DNA of 64,000 nucleotides from Pandoraea nosoerga (lineage in GTDB: Bacteria; Pseudomonadota; Gammaproteobacteria; Burkholderiales; Burkholderiaceae), in contig NZ_CABPSC010000011.1 in the NCBI RefSeq assembly GCF_902459585.1, positions 62,001 through 126,000 on the forward strand, in the 5' to 3' direction. The stretch's first letter is position 1; each line of letters begins with the position of its first letter. The notes under the pieces were generated by a model. The model had not been told where the DNA came from and did not search any database. It saw only the letters and a program-made list of their open reading frames with translations. Shown piece by piece: positions 18,758 to 27,328 of this stretch. Both the position numbers and the translations under genes were made by a program.

Positions 18758-19759
18758 TCAGCCGCGACGCGTTGCGAGCTCGGCGCCCTGGCGCAGCGCT
18801 TCGAGCATGCTGCCTTCGTCGGCGATGCCCTTGCCGGCGATGTCGAACGCCGTGCCATGATCGACCGACGTGCGCACGACCTGCAGGCCGACGGTGACGT
18901 TCACGCCCGCTTCGAGGCCCAGCACCTTGACCGGGCCATGGCCCTGATCGTGATACATGGCGACGACCAGATCGAAGTCGCCGCGCCCGGCACGGAAGAA
19001 CAGCGTGTCGGCAGGCAGCGGCCCCTCGATGTCCCAGCCGCGCTCGCGCAATCGCTCTACCGCCGGCACGATCTTCTCTTCCTCTTCCCCGTAGCCGAAC
19101 AGGCCGTTTTCGCCAGCGTGCGGGTTGATGCCGCAAACGGCGATGCGCGGCTTGGCGATGCCGGCCTTCACGAGCGTGGCATGACCGCGCTCGATCGTGC
19201 GCTGCACCAGGCCTGGCTCGATCTTGCGGATCGCGTCGATGATGCCGATATGGGTCGTCACGTGAATCACGCGCAGTTGCGGCGCGACCAGCATCATCGA
19301 CACTTCGTCCACACCGGTCAGGTGCGCGAGCATTTCCGTGTGCCCGGGGAATTTGTGGCCGCCCGCATGCAGGGCTTCCTTGTTCAGCGGTGCGGTGCAG
19401 ATCGCGTCGATCTCGCCCGCCTCGGCCAGCTTTGCCGCGACCGCGATGTATTGATACGCCGCGTCGCCCGCCACGGCCGAGAGTTCGCCGAATGGCAGAT
19501 CTTCCGGAATGAGGTTCAGGTCGATGCACTCGATCACGCCAGGCGTGAAGGTCGCGTCGGCGATCTTCTCGATGCGACGCACCGTGAGCGCGCCCTTGAC
19601 GATCGCGATCGCCCGTTCGAGACGGCGCGCGTCGCCGATGACGACCGGACGGCATTGCGCGTACACGCTGTCGTGCGCCAGGCTCTTGACGATGATTTCC
19701 GGGCCGACGCCGGCCGCGTCACCCATCGTGATGCCAATGACAGGGAGGTATTGATTCAT
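18758..19759 (-). CDS. pdxA2: 4-phospho-D-threonate 3-dehydrogenase, PdxA2 type
   Basis: A 333-residue member of the PdxA family of NAD-dependent, metal-requiring, decarboxylating dehydrogenases. Motifs: ITMGDAAGVGPEII at the N-terminus, metal-ligand histidines at 170 (HVTTHIGI), 213 (NPHAGENG) and 270 (MYHDQGHGPVKV), and TSVDHGTAFDIAGKG near the end. Canonical PdxA makes pyridoxal phosphate precursor. The adjacent DUF1537 kinase and acid-sugar permease instead indicate PdxA2, which oxidises and decarboxylates 4-phospho-D-threonate to dihydroxyacetone phosphate. That reaction is established for such kinase/PdxA2 pairs; the substrate here is inferred from context. Last gene of a three-gene operon, followed by a terminator. 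Confidence 0.85.
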   Translation of the reverse strand: MNQYLPVIGITMGDAAGVGPEIIVKSLAHDSVYAQCRPVVIGDARRLERAIAIVKGALTVRRIEKIADATFTPGVIECIDLNLIPEDLPFGELSAVAGDAAYQYIAVAAKLAEAGEIDAICTAPLNKEALHAGGHKFPGHTEMLAHLTGVDEVSMMLVAPQLRVIHVTTHIGIIDAIRKIEPGLVQRTIERGHATLVKAGIAKPRIAVCGINPHAGENGLFGYGEEEEKIVPAVERLRERGWDIEGPLPADTLFFRAGRGDFDLVVAMYHDQGHGPVKVLGLEAGVNVTVGLQVVRTSVDHGTAFDIAGKGIADEGSMLEALRQGAELATRRG

Positions 19760-19864
19760 GGCGTATCCGTTGATATTCGTTCCGTTGGGGCTGCCCGGAG
19801 CGTTCTCCAGGCCATGGTGTTCTGTTGTCGCTTCAGGCCGCCGGCCGCACGCGATACGCGGCGC

Positions 19865-21148
19865 TCACCCGCCGGCCATGCCCGCGCGCAAATGGCGATA
19901 GGCGCTGTGCAGCGCGGCTTCACCGCCGAAGGCGCCGGCCTTCGTGACGATATGCACGGGCGAGCCGTCGGCCGGCCGCCCCACTGCCACGCCCGGCTCG
20001 ACCTCCGAGAGCAGTTCCAGCGCACCGATCCCGGCCGCGCTCAGCATGGCGCGCGCCGTCTCGCCGCCGGTGACGACAAGGCCCGACAGGCGTGCGAAGT
20101 GCGGCGCGATCAGCGCTGCGAGCGCCGCGGACAGTTGCGCGCCTTCTGCAGGATCGAAGGCGTCGTCCCGGCCGATTCGCACAAGCAGGTCCGTTCCCGC
20201 GTCGATCGCCTCGCCGATGCGCTCGCACCAGCGTGCGGCGTCGGGGTGAGCGGCTCCTGCGCGCAACACCGCGGGCGGCACAATCCACTCGACCACCGCG
20301 TTCTCGGCGCACAGTCGCGCGCACTGCTGTTGCGCCACCTCCGAGAGGCTGCCGACCAGCGTGAGCACACGCGCGCCGCTAGGCGCGGGAGACGGGGCGG
20401 CCTCCGTGTCGTCGTGATGTGCGCGGTCTGCCTGGTTCGCGTGGTCCGCATGGTGAGCCGGGCCGAACAGAACCGGCAGCGCGGCCAGTTCCCGCGCGAG
20501 GCCGCCCGAACCTACCCAGAAGACGTCCGTCAGCGTCGCGCTCGCGCGCGCCAGCATGGCCAGATCGTCGTGCGTCTGCGCGTCGACGATCAAGGCCGTC
20601 ACGCCTTGCTCGCGCGCCTGTGAAACAATCGCGGCGAACGATTCGATCACGGCGTCGGCATCGCCGCGCAAGCGATTTACGGACACCGTGCGCGTGCGCA
20701 AGCCGGCAGCGGCGAGCATCGGTGCGAGACGCGCTTCCTGGCCTTCGTGCTCCAGGCGCCACGTGTCCGTTCGTGCGAGCGGCACACCGCGCACAAACAC
20801 TTCGCCGTTTTCCACCGTGCGTCCGGTCGCCGGAAATGCAGGCGCGACAATTGCCAGTCCCGCGAGCGGCTGCAGCGCCGCCACTTCCGCGACCCAGTTG
20901 CCGCGCAAGGTCGAGTCGATCTTCTTGTAGAGCCGACGCCCCGGCGCGGCCAGCCGCTGCCACGCGGCGACTGCGCGCAACGCCGCTTCGGCAGGCTTCA
21001 GGCGACGCGTATCCGTATCGATCGCCACCACCTGGGCGGCCGCACTGAAGCCGTCGACGTCGAGCGACACCACGCTGCGGCGGCCGGCATTGGTGAATCC
21101 GATCGCGCAGTCGGCGGCGCCCGACAGATCGTCGGCGACAATCAGCAT
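19865..21148 (-). CDS. dtnK: DUF1537 four-carbon acid sugar kinase (D-threonate kinase-like)
   Basis: A 427-residue DUF1537-family kinase that phosphorylates the terminal hydroxyl of four-carbon sugar acids in the cytoplasm. The N-terminal substrate domain begins LIVADDLSGAADCAIGF and contains KKIDSTLRGNW and APAFPATGRTVENGEVFV. The C-terminal nucleotide-binding part has GLVVTGGETARAMLSAAGI. The ATG at 21148 is placed 2 bp after the stop of the permease gene, so the two are tightly coupled. An apparent longer frame upstream only reads through the permease gene. The neighbouring PdxA2 points to D-threonate rather than L-threonate or D-erythronate, which use other dehydrogenases. The substrate is an inference. 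Confidence 0.85.
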   Translation of the reverse strand: MLIVADDLSGAADCAIGFTNAGRRSVVSLDVDGFSAAAQVVAIDTDTRRLKPAEAALRAVAAWQRLAAPGRRLYKKIDSTLRGNWVAEVAALQPLAGLAIVAPAFPATGRTVENGEVFVRGVPLARTDTWRLEHEGQEARLAPMLAAAGLRTRTVSVNRLRGDADAVIESFAAIVSQAREQGVTALIVDAQTHDDLAMLARASATLTDVFWVGSGGLARELAALPVLFGPAHHADHANQADRAHHDDTEAAPSPAPSGARVLTLVGSLSEVAQQQCARLCAENAVVEWIVPPAVLRAGAAHPDAARWCERIGEAIDAGTDLLVRIGRDDAFDPAEGAQLSAALAALIAPHFARLSGLVVTGGETARAMLSAAGIGALELLSEVEPGVAVGRPADGSPVHIVTKAGAFGGEAALHSAYRHLRAGMAGG

Positions 21149-21150
21149 GC

Positions 21151-22134
21151 TCACTGCACCGCTCCCTTGGCCGCGAGGCCGCGGGCGGCGACACGCCTGG
21201 CGACGGCCGCCGTCAGGATCGGCGAGACGATGGCCGTCACGACCACGCAGGCGGCCACCAGCAGCGTGGCGCTCTTGGCGGCCTCTTCGTAGACCGGATT
21301 GGCCGCCGCGATGAGCGCGGGTACGGCAGCGGCATTGCCCGCCGTGTTCGCCGCCGCAGTGCCGGCCACGCCCGTGCCGCCCGTAAGACGGTCGACGATA
21401 TACAGCGGAATGCCCGTCACCACGACCACCGCGAAGCCGAGCAGGATGCCCAGCAGCCCGGCCTGCCAGACCTTGTGCAGATCGAGACCGGCGCCCAGCG
21501 CGAGCGCGAAGAACGGAATCATCACCGGCACGGCGCGGCCCAGGAAATCGCGCATCTCGCGATCGAGGTTGCCGAGCAGCATGCCCACAGCGAGCGGCAG
21601 GATACTGCCCACCAGCGTCGGCCACGGGAAAGCGGACAAGCCCGCCACACCCAGCGTCACCATCGTCAGGAACGGACCGGACTCGAGGGACATGATCGTG
21701 TAGGCGCCCACATCTTCCGAGCGGCCGTACTGCCCCATCAGCGCCATGTACAAGCCGCCATTGGTGTCGTTCATTGCCGCGACGACGGCCAGCGTGGAGA
21801 TGCCCGCGAACAGGCCGGACGAGACCGGCGCCTCGCCAAGGAAGTGCCCGAGCACCACGCCGACGACAATGGCCGCGCCGACCTTGGCTGCGAACAGCGC
21901 GCCGCCCTTCTTGACCAGATACGGCGTGGCCTTCACATCGATGCTCGCGCCCATGCAGACGTAGAACACCGCCAGAATCGGCAACGCGCCGGTGAAGAGT
22001 GCGTTGGTAAACGAGCCGAAGAACTTCGGCATGCCCGGCATGAACGTGGCAATGAGCGAGCCGATCAGCAGCGGGACAATCATCATCCCGCCCGGCACAC
22101 GCTCGATGGCGCGCTTGATTCGAATTTGAGCCAT
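21151..22134 (-). CDS. KdgT-family (2-keto-3-deoxygluconate permease-type) transporter
   Basis: A 327-residue inner-membrane carrier with about ten hydrophobic spans, the exact length of the KdgT family. Recognisable stretches are [61 protein letters not shown] and [15 protein letters not shown]. The ATG at 22134 has a GGGAG ribosome-binding site 7 bp upstream. It is the first gene of the kinase/PdxA2 operon, so it most likely imports the four-carbon acid sugar rather than 2-keto-3-deoxygluconate itself. A promoter and repeated AT-rich elements lie directly upstream. Confidence 0.85.
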   Translation of the reverse strand: MAQIRIKRAIERVPGGMMIVPLLIGSLIATFMPGMPKFFGSFTNALFTGALPILAVFYVCMGASIDVKATPYLVKKGGALFAAKVGAAIVVGVVLGHFLGEAPVSSGLFAGISTLAVVAAMNDTNGGLYMALMGQYGRSEDVGAYTIMSLESGPFLTMVTLGVAGLSAFPWPTLVGSILPLAVGMLLGNLDREMRDFLGRAVPVMIPFFALALGAGLDLHKVWQAGLLGILLGFAVVVVTGIPLYIVDRLTGGTGVAGTAAANTAGNAAAVPALIAAANPVYEEAAKSATLLVAACVVVTAIVSPILTAAVARRVAARGLAAKGAVQ

Positions 22135-22147
22135 TGTTGTCTCCCGA

Positions 22148-22228
22148 CTGATTAATTTTGACAAATCAATCATTATTTTGATCGATTCGAGCAAACCGAA
22201 GTCTAATCGTTGCCAGAAATTTGTGCAA
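22148..22228 (-). promoter_or_regulatory. Promoter and candidate DeoR operators of the permease operon
   Basis: On the minus strand a sigma70-like promoter has TTGCAC (22223-22228), a 17-bp spacer and TAGACT (22200-22205). Downstream of it, between the -10 and the start codon, the element TCAAAATNAT occurs twice within an AT-rich block (about 22148-22190). This is a suitable place for a repressor such as the divergently encoded DeoR protein. No experiment supports the operator; it is read from repetition and position. Confidence 0.55.
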
Positions 22229-22489
22229 ATTTTGTGAATCGGGGTTTATCCTCGGTGTTCCCCGCTCTGCCCCCGGTTTTCCAGAGGCGGCACCACGCAA
22301 AAATGATTGAATCGGTCATTTTCGGGACGTCACGCGATCATCGCCGCACGGCGCGCTCGGGGCGGCCGGCATCGCGCGATCGGCGCTCGCCTCGGGCTAC
22401 ACTATGCGCGCGGCGCGGCCATCGCGGCGGCCGGCCGTCTCCTGTCACGCTACGACCGCAATGACCGCTACCGCATCCGTCCTGTCTTC

Positions 22490-23254
22490 ATGAAAGTTGC
22501 CAACCGCCGCGAGGCGATCTACAAAGCCGTTCTGACGGGCATGACCGACGTTGCCGCGCTGTGCGCCCACTTCGGCATGTCGGAAGCCACCGTGCGCCGC
22601 GACCTGCGCGCATTGGCCGACGAGCGTCGCATCGTGCGCACGTATGGCGGCGCCGCCGCACCGGTGCGCATGCACGAACCCGAAGAGTCGCTCGAATTGC
22701 GCCGCGGGAGCTTTCGTGAACAGAAGGACGCCATCGCGCGCGCCGCCGTGGCGCACGTGGACGACGGCGACACCATCTTTCTCGACGGCGGCACCACGAC
22801 CGAAGCCATGGCGCAGTTCCTCGCCGGACGCGAAGCCGTGCATGTCATCACGAACAACCTGCTGGCCGTGGGCGCGCTCGCGGCAAACAAGGTGCCCGTC
22901 ACGCTCATCGGCGGCGACGTGCGCCCGTCGAGCATGAGCGTGCTCGGCCCGCTCGCGCAGCTGGCGCTCTCGCGGGTGTCCGTCGACAAGGCCTTTCTCG
23001 GCGCGGACGGCGTAGTCGCCGGCCGCGGACTGTGCGAAGCGTCGGCCGAACAGGCCTGGCTCAAGGAGTGCATCATCCGCCAGTCGGCGAGCGTCTACGT
23101 TCTGGTCACGGCGAACAAACTCGACCGGGCGAGCCAGCAGCACTGGACGCCGCTCGAGCGCATGTGGACGCTTGTCACCGACGCGCGGCGCGAGGATGCG
23201 GCGCTCGCCGGTTTCGTGGCACGCCCGGAGATCACCATCGAATCGGTGGGTTGA
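22490..23254 (+). CDS. DeoR-family transcriptional repressor
   Basis: A 254-residue DeoR-type regulator. The N-terminal winged helix-turn-helix shows VAALCAHFGMSEATVRRDLR with the following RIVRTYGGAA wing. The C-terminal DeoR sensor domain (isomerase-like fold) shows DGDTIFLDGGTTTEAMAQFL, VITNNLLAVGALA, VTLIGGDVRPSS, and KAFLGADGVVAGRGLCEAS. Such proteins bind phosphorylated sugar intermediates and repress adjacent catabolic operons. It is divergent from the permease-kinase-PdxA2 operon, so it probably responds to a phosphorylated four-carbon acid or dihydroxyacetone phosphate. ATG 22490 (MKVANRREAIYKAV) matches the family start. Confidence 0.88.
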   Translation: MKVANRREAIYKAVLTGMTDVAALCAHFGMSEATVRRDLRALADERRIVRTYGGAAAPVRMHEPEESLELRRGSFREQKDAIARAAVAHVDDGDTIFLDGGTTTEAMAQFLAGREAVHVITNNLLAVGALAANKVPVTLIGGDVRPSSMSVLGPLAQLALSRVSVDKAFLGADGVVAGRGLCEASAEQAWLKECIIRQSASVYVLVTANKLDRASQQHWTPLERMWTLVTDARREDAALAGFVARPEITIESVG

Positions 23255-23401
23255 TCCGGCCTCGATCCGGCCTGGGTCCCGCCCTGACCGGCTGTCGACA
23301 TCACCGGACGCCCGTCGCGCGCCCGGTATGATGGCGACGGTGCCGCCCATGCTTCGCACCCATTTCCCCCCGACTTCGCCTCATCCACTTCGACGACAGC
23401 C

Positions 23402-24127
23402 ATGACACAAGACGCCTCGCTCATTGCCGCATTCGCGCCAACCGGCGTACTGCGCGCGTGCATCAATCTCGGCAACCCGGTGCTCGCCGGACGCGACGCG
23501 CAATCGCGACCGATCGGCATCTCGGTGGATCTGGCCGCCGCGCTGGCGCAGCGTCTTGGCGTCGCGCTCGAACCGATCGTCGTCGACACCGCCGCCCGAG
23601 CCGTGGAGACCGTCTCCGCCGGCGACGCGGACGTGGGGTTCTTCGCGGTCGATCCGCGCCGCGCCACTGCCATCGCGTTCACCGAACCGTACCTGCTCAT
23701 CGAAGGCTATTACCTCGTGCCGAAGTGCTCGCCGGTGCAGACGAACGCGGACGTGGACCGCAGCGGCACACGGGTGGTCGTCGGCAAGGGCAGCGCATAC
23801 GACCTGTTCCTGACCCGCGAGCTGCAACACGCGGAAATCGTGCGCGCACCAACGTCGCCCGCCGTCGTGAGAACGTTCCTCGACGGCGACTACGAAGTGG
23901 CCGCCGGCGTGAAGCAGCAGCTTGAGGCGGACATTCAGGGCACGCCCGGCTATCGACTGCTCGGCGAACGCTTCATGGTGATCCGGCAGGCGATGGGCTT
24001 GCCGATCGGGCGCGGCGAAGCGGCGGCGAAGTATCTCGCGACGTTCGTCGACGAAATGAAAACGTCGGGCTACGTCGCACAGGCGCTGCAGCGCCACCGT
24101 ATCTCCGGCGTATCGGTCGCGCCGTAA
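23402..24127 (+). CDS. Family-3 solute-binding protein domain, no signal peptide
   Basis: A 241-residue protein with the fold of amino-acid/polar-solute binding proteins of ABC importers (SBP family 3). It shows GVLRACINLGNPVLAG, then PIGISVDLAAALAQRLGV, GDADVGFFAVDPRRA, IAFTEPYLLIEGYYLVP and a C-terminal LPIGRGEAAAKYLATFVDEM. These proteins are normally periplasmic. This one starts directly with the first domain and has neither a signal peptide nor a lipobox. No permease or ATPase gene is beside it. It may act in the cytoplasm as a binding or sensory protein, or be a degenerate copy. The frame is intact. Confidence 0.75.
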   Translation: MTQDASLIAAFAPTGVLRACINLGNPVLAGRDAQSRPIGISVDLAAALAQRLGVALEPIVVDTAARAVETVSAGDADVGFFAVDPRRATAIAFTEPYLLIEGYYLVPKCSPVQTNADVDRSGTRVVVGKGSAYDLFLTRELQHAEIVRAPTSPAVVRTFLDGDYEVAAGVKQQLEADIQGTPGYRLLGERFMVIRQAMGLPIGRGEAAAKYLATFVDEMKTSGYVAQALQRHRISGVSVAP

Positions 24128-24130
24128 GCT

Positions 24131-24180
24131 GCGTTCGGCCGCGTTCAGCCGCGTTCAGCCGCATTCAGCCCATTCAGCCA
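24131..24180. repeat. 10-bp tandem repeat (GCGTTCAGCC, about 5 copies)
   Basis: Four consecutive 10-bp units (GCGTTCGGCC, GCGTTCAGCC twice, GCATTCAGCC) plus a degenerate fifth lie immediately after the solute-binding-protein stop. They sit in the gap between two convergent genes. Confidence 0.9.
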
Positions 24181-24241
24181 TTCGGACTTCGCCAGGCTGC
24201 ATACGGACTCATGCCATTCGCCGCCTGCGCTCCTACTTCCG

Positions 24242-25738
24242 TCAGGCTTCGCGCAAGGCCGGGTGGGAGCCCTTGCCCAGCACGACATTCGCCGCTACGG
24301 CAACGACGATGTTTGCCGCCAGCGCAATGAGACCGGTGTAGAGGGAAACCTTGTCGCCACCGAGCGTGAACGTGTGTACCGGCTTGATGCCATCCACGAA
24401 CGCGAGCCAGCTTCCGCACACGATGCCGACCGCCCATCCGCACAACAGCGCGCGCGCACCGAACCAGCTCACGAACACGCCGAAGACGAGCGCCGGGAAC
24501 GTCTGCAGGATCCACACGCCGCCAAGCAATTGCAGATCCAGCGCGAATTGCGTCGGCAGAAACAGGATGAACACCAGTGCACCGAACTTCACGACGAGCG
24601 AGACGATCTTGGCGACCTTCGCCTCTCCTTCATGCGAGATGTCGGGGTTGACGTAAGGCTTCCAGAAGTTGCGCGTGAACAGGTTCGATGCGCCAATGGA
24701 CATCACCGCCGCCGGCACCAGCGCGCCGATCGCGATGGCGGCAAACGCAAAGCCCGCGAACCAGCTCGGGAACAAGCCGTTGAACAGTGCCGGGACAACG
24801 TCGTTGTTCGTCTGCACTTTCACGCCCGCGGCGTATGCCATGAAGCCGAGCAGCGCGATCAGCCCGAGCAGCACCGTGTAGGCCGGCAGGAACACCGCGT
24901 TCTTGCGAATCGTATTGGCGTTCTTCGCAGCGAACACGCCCGTCAGCGTGTGGGGATACATGAACGCGGCAAGCGCGGAGCCGATCGCCAACGTCGCAAA
25001 GGGCAGGAATTGCGCAGGTTGGAGCGTCAGCCCCGTCGCGCCGCCCTTCTTCGCGAAGACATCGCGCGCCGTATCGAACACGACGCCGTAACCGCCCAGC
25101 TTGGCCGGCACCACGATCACCGCGACGAGCACGACGATGTAGATCATCAGATCCTTGACGAACGCGATCAGCGCCGGCGCACGCAGCCCGGCGGTGTACG
25201 TGTACAGCGCCAGGATGACGAATGCCGCGAGCAGCGGGATCTCGCCCGCCAGGCCAAGCGCCTTGATGACGACCTCCATCCCGATCAGTTGCAGCGCGAT
25301 GTAGGGCATCGTCGCCACGACGCCGGTGAGTGCCACGGCGAATTCCAGCGGACGCGACTGATAGCGCCCGTACACGACGTCCGCCGCGGTGACGTGCCCC
25401 GCTTTGTGCGCCGCGTGCCACAGCTTCGGCATGATCAGGAAGACGATCGGGTAGACGAGAATCGTGTAGGGCAGCGCGAAGAATCCGTAGGCGCCAACCG
25501 CGTAGACCAGTGCCGGCACGGCAATCACGGTGTACGCGGTGTAAAAGTCGCCGCCGACGAGAAACCAGGTAATCCACGTGCCGAAGTTGCGCCCGCCCAG
25601 CCCCCATTCATTGAGATTGGCGCCCTTGGGTCCGCCACCCGCCATCCAGCGCGAGGCCCAGAAACCCATCACGGTCACGAGGACAAAGAAAAACACGAAG
25701 ACCGACAACGCGGTCCAGTTGATCGCGGAGGCGGCCAT
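24242..25738 (-). CDS. Sodium:solute symporter (SSS family, monocarboxylate-type)
   Basis: A 498-residue inner-membrane symporter with about 13 hydrophobic spans. SSS-family features include SRWMAGGG, EWGLGGRNFGTWITWFLVGG, DFYTAYTVIAVPALVYAVGA, the loop GHVTAADVVYGRYQSR and the central VMSIGASNLFTRNFWKPYV. The pairing with a small DUF3311 protein directly upstream is typical of monocarboxylate/organic-acid symporters of this group (MctP-like). The substrate is not evident. The stop is at 24242 and the ATG at 25738; the preceding DUF3311 stop codon (25739-25741) abuts the start, so translation is probably coupled. Confidence 0.88.
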   Translation of the reverse strand: MAASAINWTALSVFVFFFVLVTVMGFWASRWMAGGGPKGANLNEWGLGGRNFGTWITWFLVGGDFYTAYTVIAVPALVYAVGAYGFFALPYTILVYPIVFLIMPKLWHAAHKAGHVTAADVVYGRYQSRPLEFAVALTGVVATMPYIALQLIGMEVVIKALGLAGEIPLLAAFVILALYTYTAGLRAPALIAFVKDLMIYIVVLVAVIVVPAKLGGYGVVFDTARDVFAKKGGATGLTLQPAQFLPFATLAIGSALAAFMYPHTLTGVFAAKNANTIRKNAVFLPAYTVLLGLIALLGFMAYAAGVKVQTNNDVVPALFNGLFPSWFAGFAFAAIAIGALVPAAVMSIGASNLFTRNFWKPYVNPDISHEGEAKVAKIVSLVVKFGALVFILFLPTQFALDLQLLGGVWILQTFPALVFGVFVSWFGARALLCGWAVGIVCGSWLAFVDGIKPVHTFTLGGDKVSLYTGLIALAANIVVAVAANVVLGKGSHPALREA

Positions 25739-25918
25739 TTATTCCTCTCCCTTCCTCAGACCGTCGCGAAACACGATCCAGATGATCAGCGACGTGAGCG
25801 GCACCCAGGCAAACTGATACCAGTAGAAGAACGGAAAACCCCACAGCGACGGCAACTCCCGGTTGTAGAAAGGGACCCACAACAGGCCGATGAACGGCAG
25901 CAATAGCAATAACCGCAT
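25739..25918 (-). CDS. DUF3311 small membrane protein
   Basis: A 59-residue protein: ATG at 25918, stop TAA at 25739-25741. It reads MRLLLLLPFIGLLWVPFYNR followed by LPSLWGFPFFYWYQFAWVPL and a second hydrophobic helix ending IIWIVFRDGLRKGEE. Two membrane helices joined by an aromatic-rich loop (FPFFYWYQFAW) are characteristic of DUF3311 proteins. These are encoded next to sodium:solute symporters and are presumed accessory subunits. A GGAGAG ribosome-binding site precedes the start. The two genes abut, supporting a single operon. Confidence 0.85.
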   Translation of the reverse strand: MRLLLLLPFIGLLWVPFYNRELPSLWGFPFFYWYQFAWVPLTSLIIWIVFRDGLRKGEE

Positions 25919-26295
25919 TTGAGCGTCTCTCCTCGCTTTCTGGTTGGACTCGTGCGTATCGACTCGCCACTGTTTTTCACTCTAGTCCAACGGCATGGAG
26001 TTTGCTCAGCACCCCGCAAAGCCCCGACGCACGGGGGCTGGCGGGATCTTGCCGGTGTTGCGCGTGTTGAAACGATCGGGTAGGTCCGGCCCGGTCCTGC
26101 GCCTCGCTTTTGCAGCGCGATCAGGCCGGTCGGTCTGCGTCAGGACAACGTCTGCGGCGCCTTGCGTTTTCGCCGGCCGTCTCCGGGCGTCGCCGCGCTC
26201 GCCATTGCCTTGCTCCCGGCGCGGTGTCTCGCGGCGCAGGCTTCGCCAAGGGCGACCATGGCGTCGGTGAGCTGCGCCATGCGGCATCCAGTCGC
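25919..26295. other. Non-coding gap upstream of broken porin
   Basis: About 380 bp separate the symporter operon from recognisable porin sequence. No signal peptide or first beta strands of a porin could be found here, and no other gene is supported. This half is where the missing 5' end of the porin should have been. Confidence 0.4.
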
Positions 26296-27058
26296 CCAAC
26301 ATGTTCGGTATCCGCGGTGATGAGGACCTGGGTGGCGGCACGCACCTCAGCTTCGATCTCGTGAATCAGTTTTCGGTGGGGACTGGCGCCGTACAGCCGC
26401 CCACCAAAGGGCTATTCGGCCGCAATGCGTGGATCGGCATGAACAACGAGCGGTATGGATCGCTCAGGCTCGGAAATCAGTACGACTTCATGATCGACGC
26501 GCTCTTCTTCGGGCGAACCGACGCCGCACTGGCCGTGGGCGGCCTGTACAACTTTCGGGCCGGCCCGTTCCAGAAGCTCGCGCTGCCTTACAACCCGCCG
26601 TATGCCAGCCAGTTCGACTGGGACCGCATGTCGGGGCAGACGGTGACGAATTCGGTCAAGTATCTATCGCCGTCGCTCAGGGGACTTCGCTTCGGCGCTA
26701 CGATCTCGGCTCGGTGGGCCTCAATGCCCTGGTGACAACGGTCCGCAACACCGCCAACGGAGCGGCCGTCGCACAGGGACAGGTCGGCGTGACCTACCAG
26801 TGGGACCCGCAGATGCAGGCTGGCGTGGATTACATGTACATGAAAGGCAACGGCTATCTGGACAACAACCACGCCCACCAGATTTCCGCCATCCTCAATT
26901 ACTTCTTGTCCAAACGCACGAAGGCTTATACGGAAGTGGTGTATCAACGCACGAACGCCAGCGCACAAGCCCTGGTGAGCGGCATCGTCGAGCCGAACGG
27001 CACGTCCGGCGGCCCCACCCAGCTCGTCGCCCGGGTGGGCGTGTTGACGAGGTTCTGA
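26296..27058 (+). pseudogene. Gram-negative porin remnant (5'-truncated, internal deletion with frameshift)
   Basis: Porin sequence is present in two frames. One frame (26301-about 26700) gives FGIRGDEDLGGGTHLSFDL, GRNAWIGMNNERYGSLRLGN, MSGQTVTNSVKYLSPSLRGL and then loses homology at RFGA. Another frame (about 26700-27058) gives NALVTTVRNTANGAAVAQGQ, then VTYQWDPQMQAGVDYMYMKG and the terminal LVARVGVLTRF. The signal peptide and first ~50 residues are absent. The middle of the barrel (roughly 100-150 residues) is missing at the frame change near 26700. The final Phe of an outer-membrane barrel is retained. It cannot make a functional trimeric porin. A full-length porin gene occurs later in the window. 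Confidence 0.8.
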
Positions 27059-27240
27059 GCATCGAAAGCCGGCGTAACGCCTCCCTCGCGAATGGCTGAA
27101 GGATCCTCGCGCGGGCTGTCAATACGGAGCTCACCTACCGTGTCGGCGCCGCCTCGGCGGCCGCCCGCGTCCGTTCGGGCTTGGTAAAATTCGCGTCGGC
27201 GGCCGGCGCAACATTGAGGACTGGCCGTTTATCACGGGTC

Positions 27241-27288
27241 CGATCGCGCGTGCGATCCCGCATCCGATCGCGCGTCCGATCCCGCATC
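27241..27288. repeat. 12/24-bp tandem repeat (CGATCGCGCGTS-CGATCCCGCATC)
   Basis: Four 12-bp units alternate between CGATCGCGCGTG/C and CGATCCCGCATC, forming two 24-bp repeats. The tract ends about 40 bp before the LuxR-family gene, within its likely promoter region. Confidence 0.85.
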
Positions 27289-27328
27289 CGAGCTAGTATT
27301 GAGGTGAGTGCCCTTCAGAGGACCGAAC

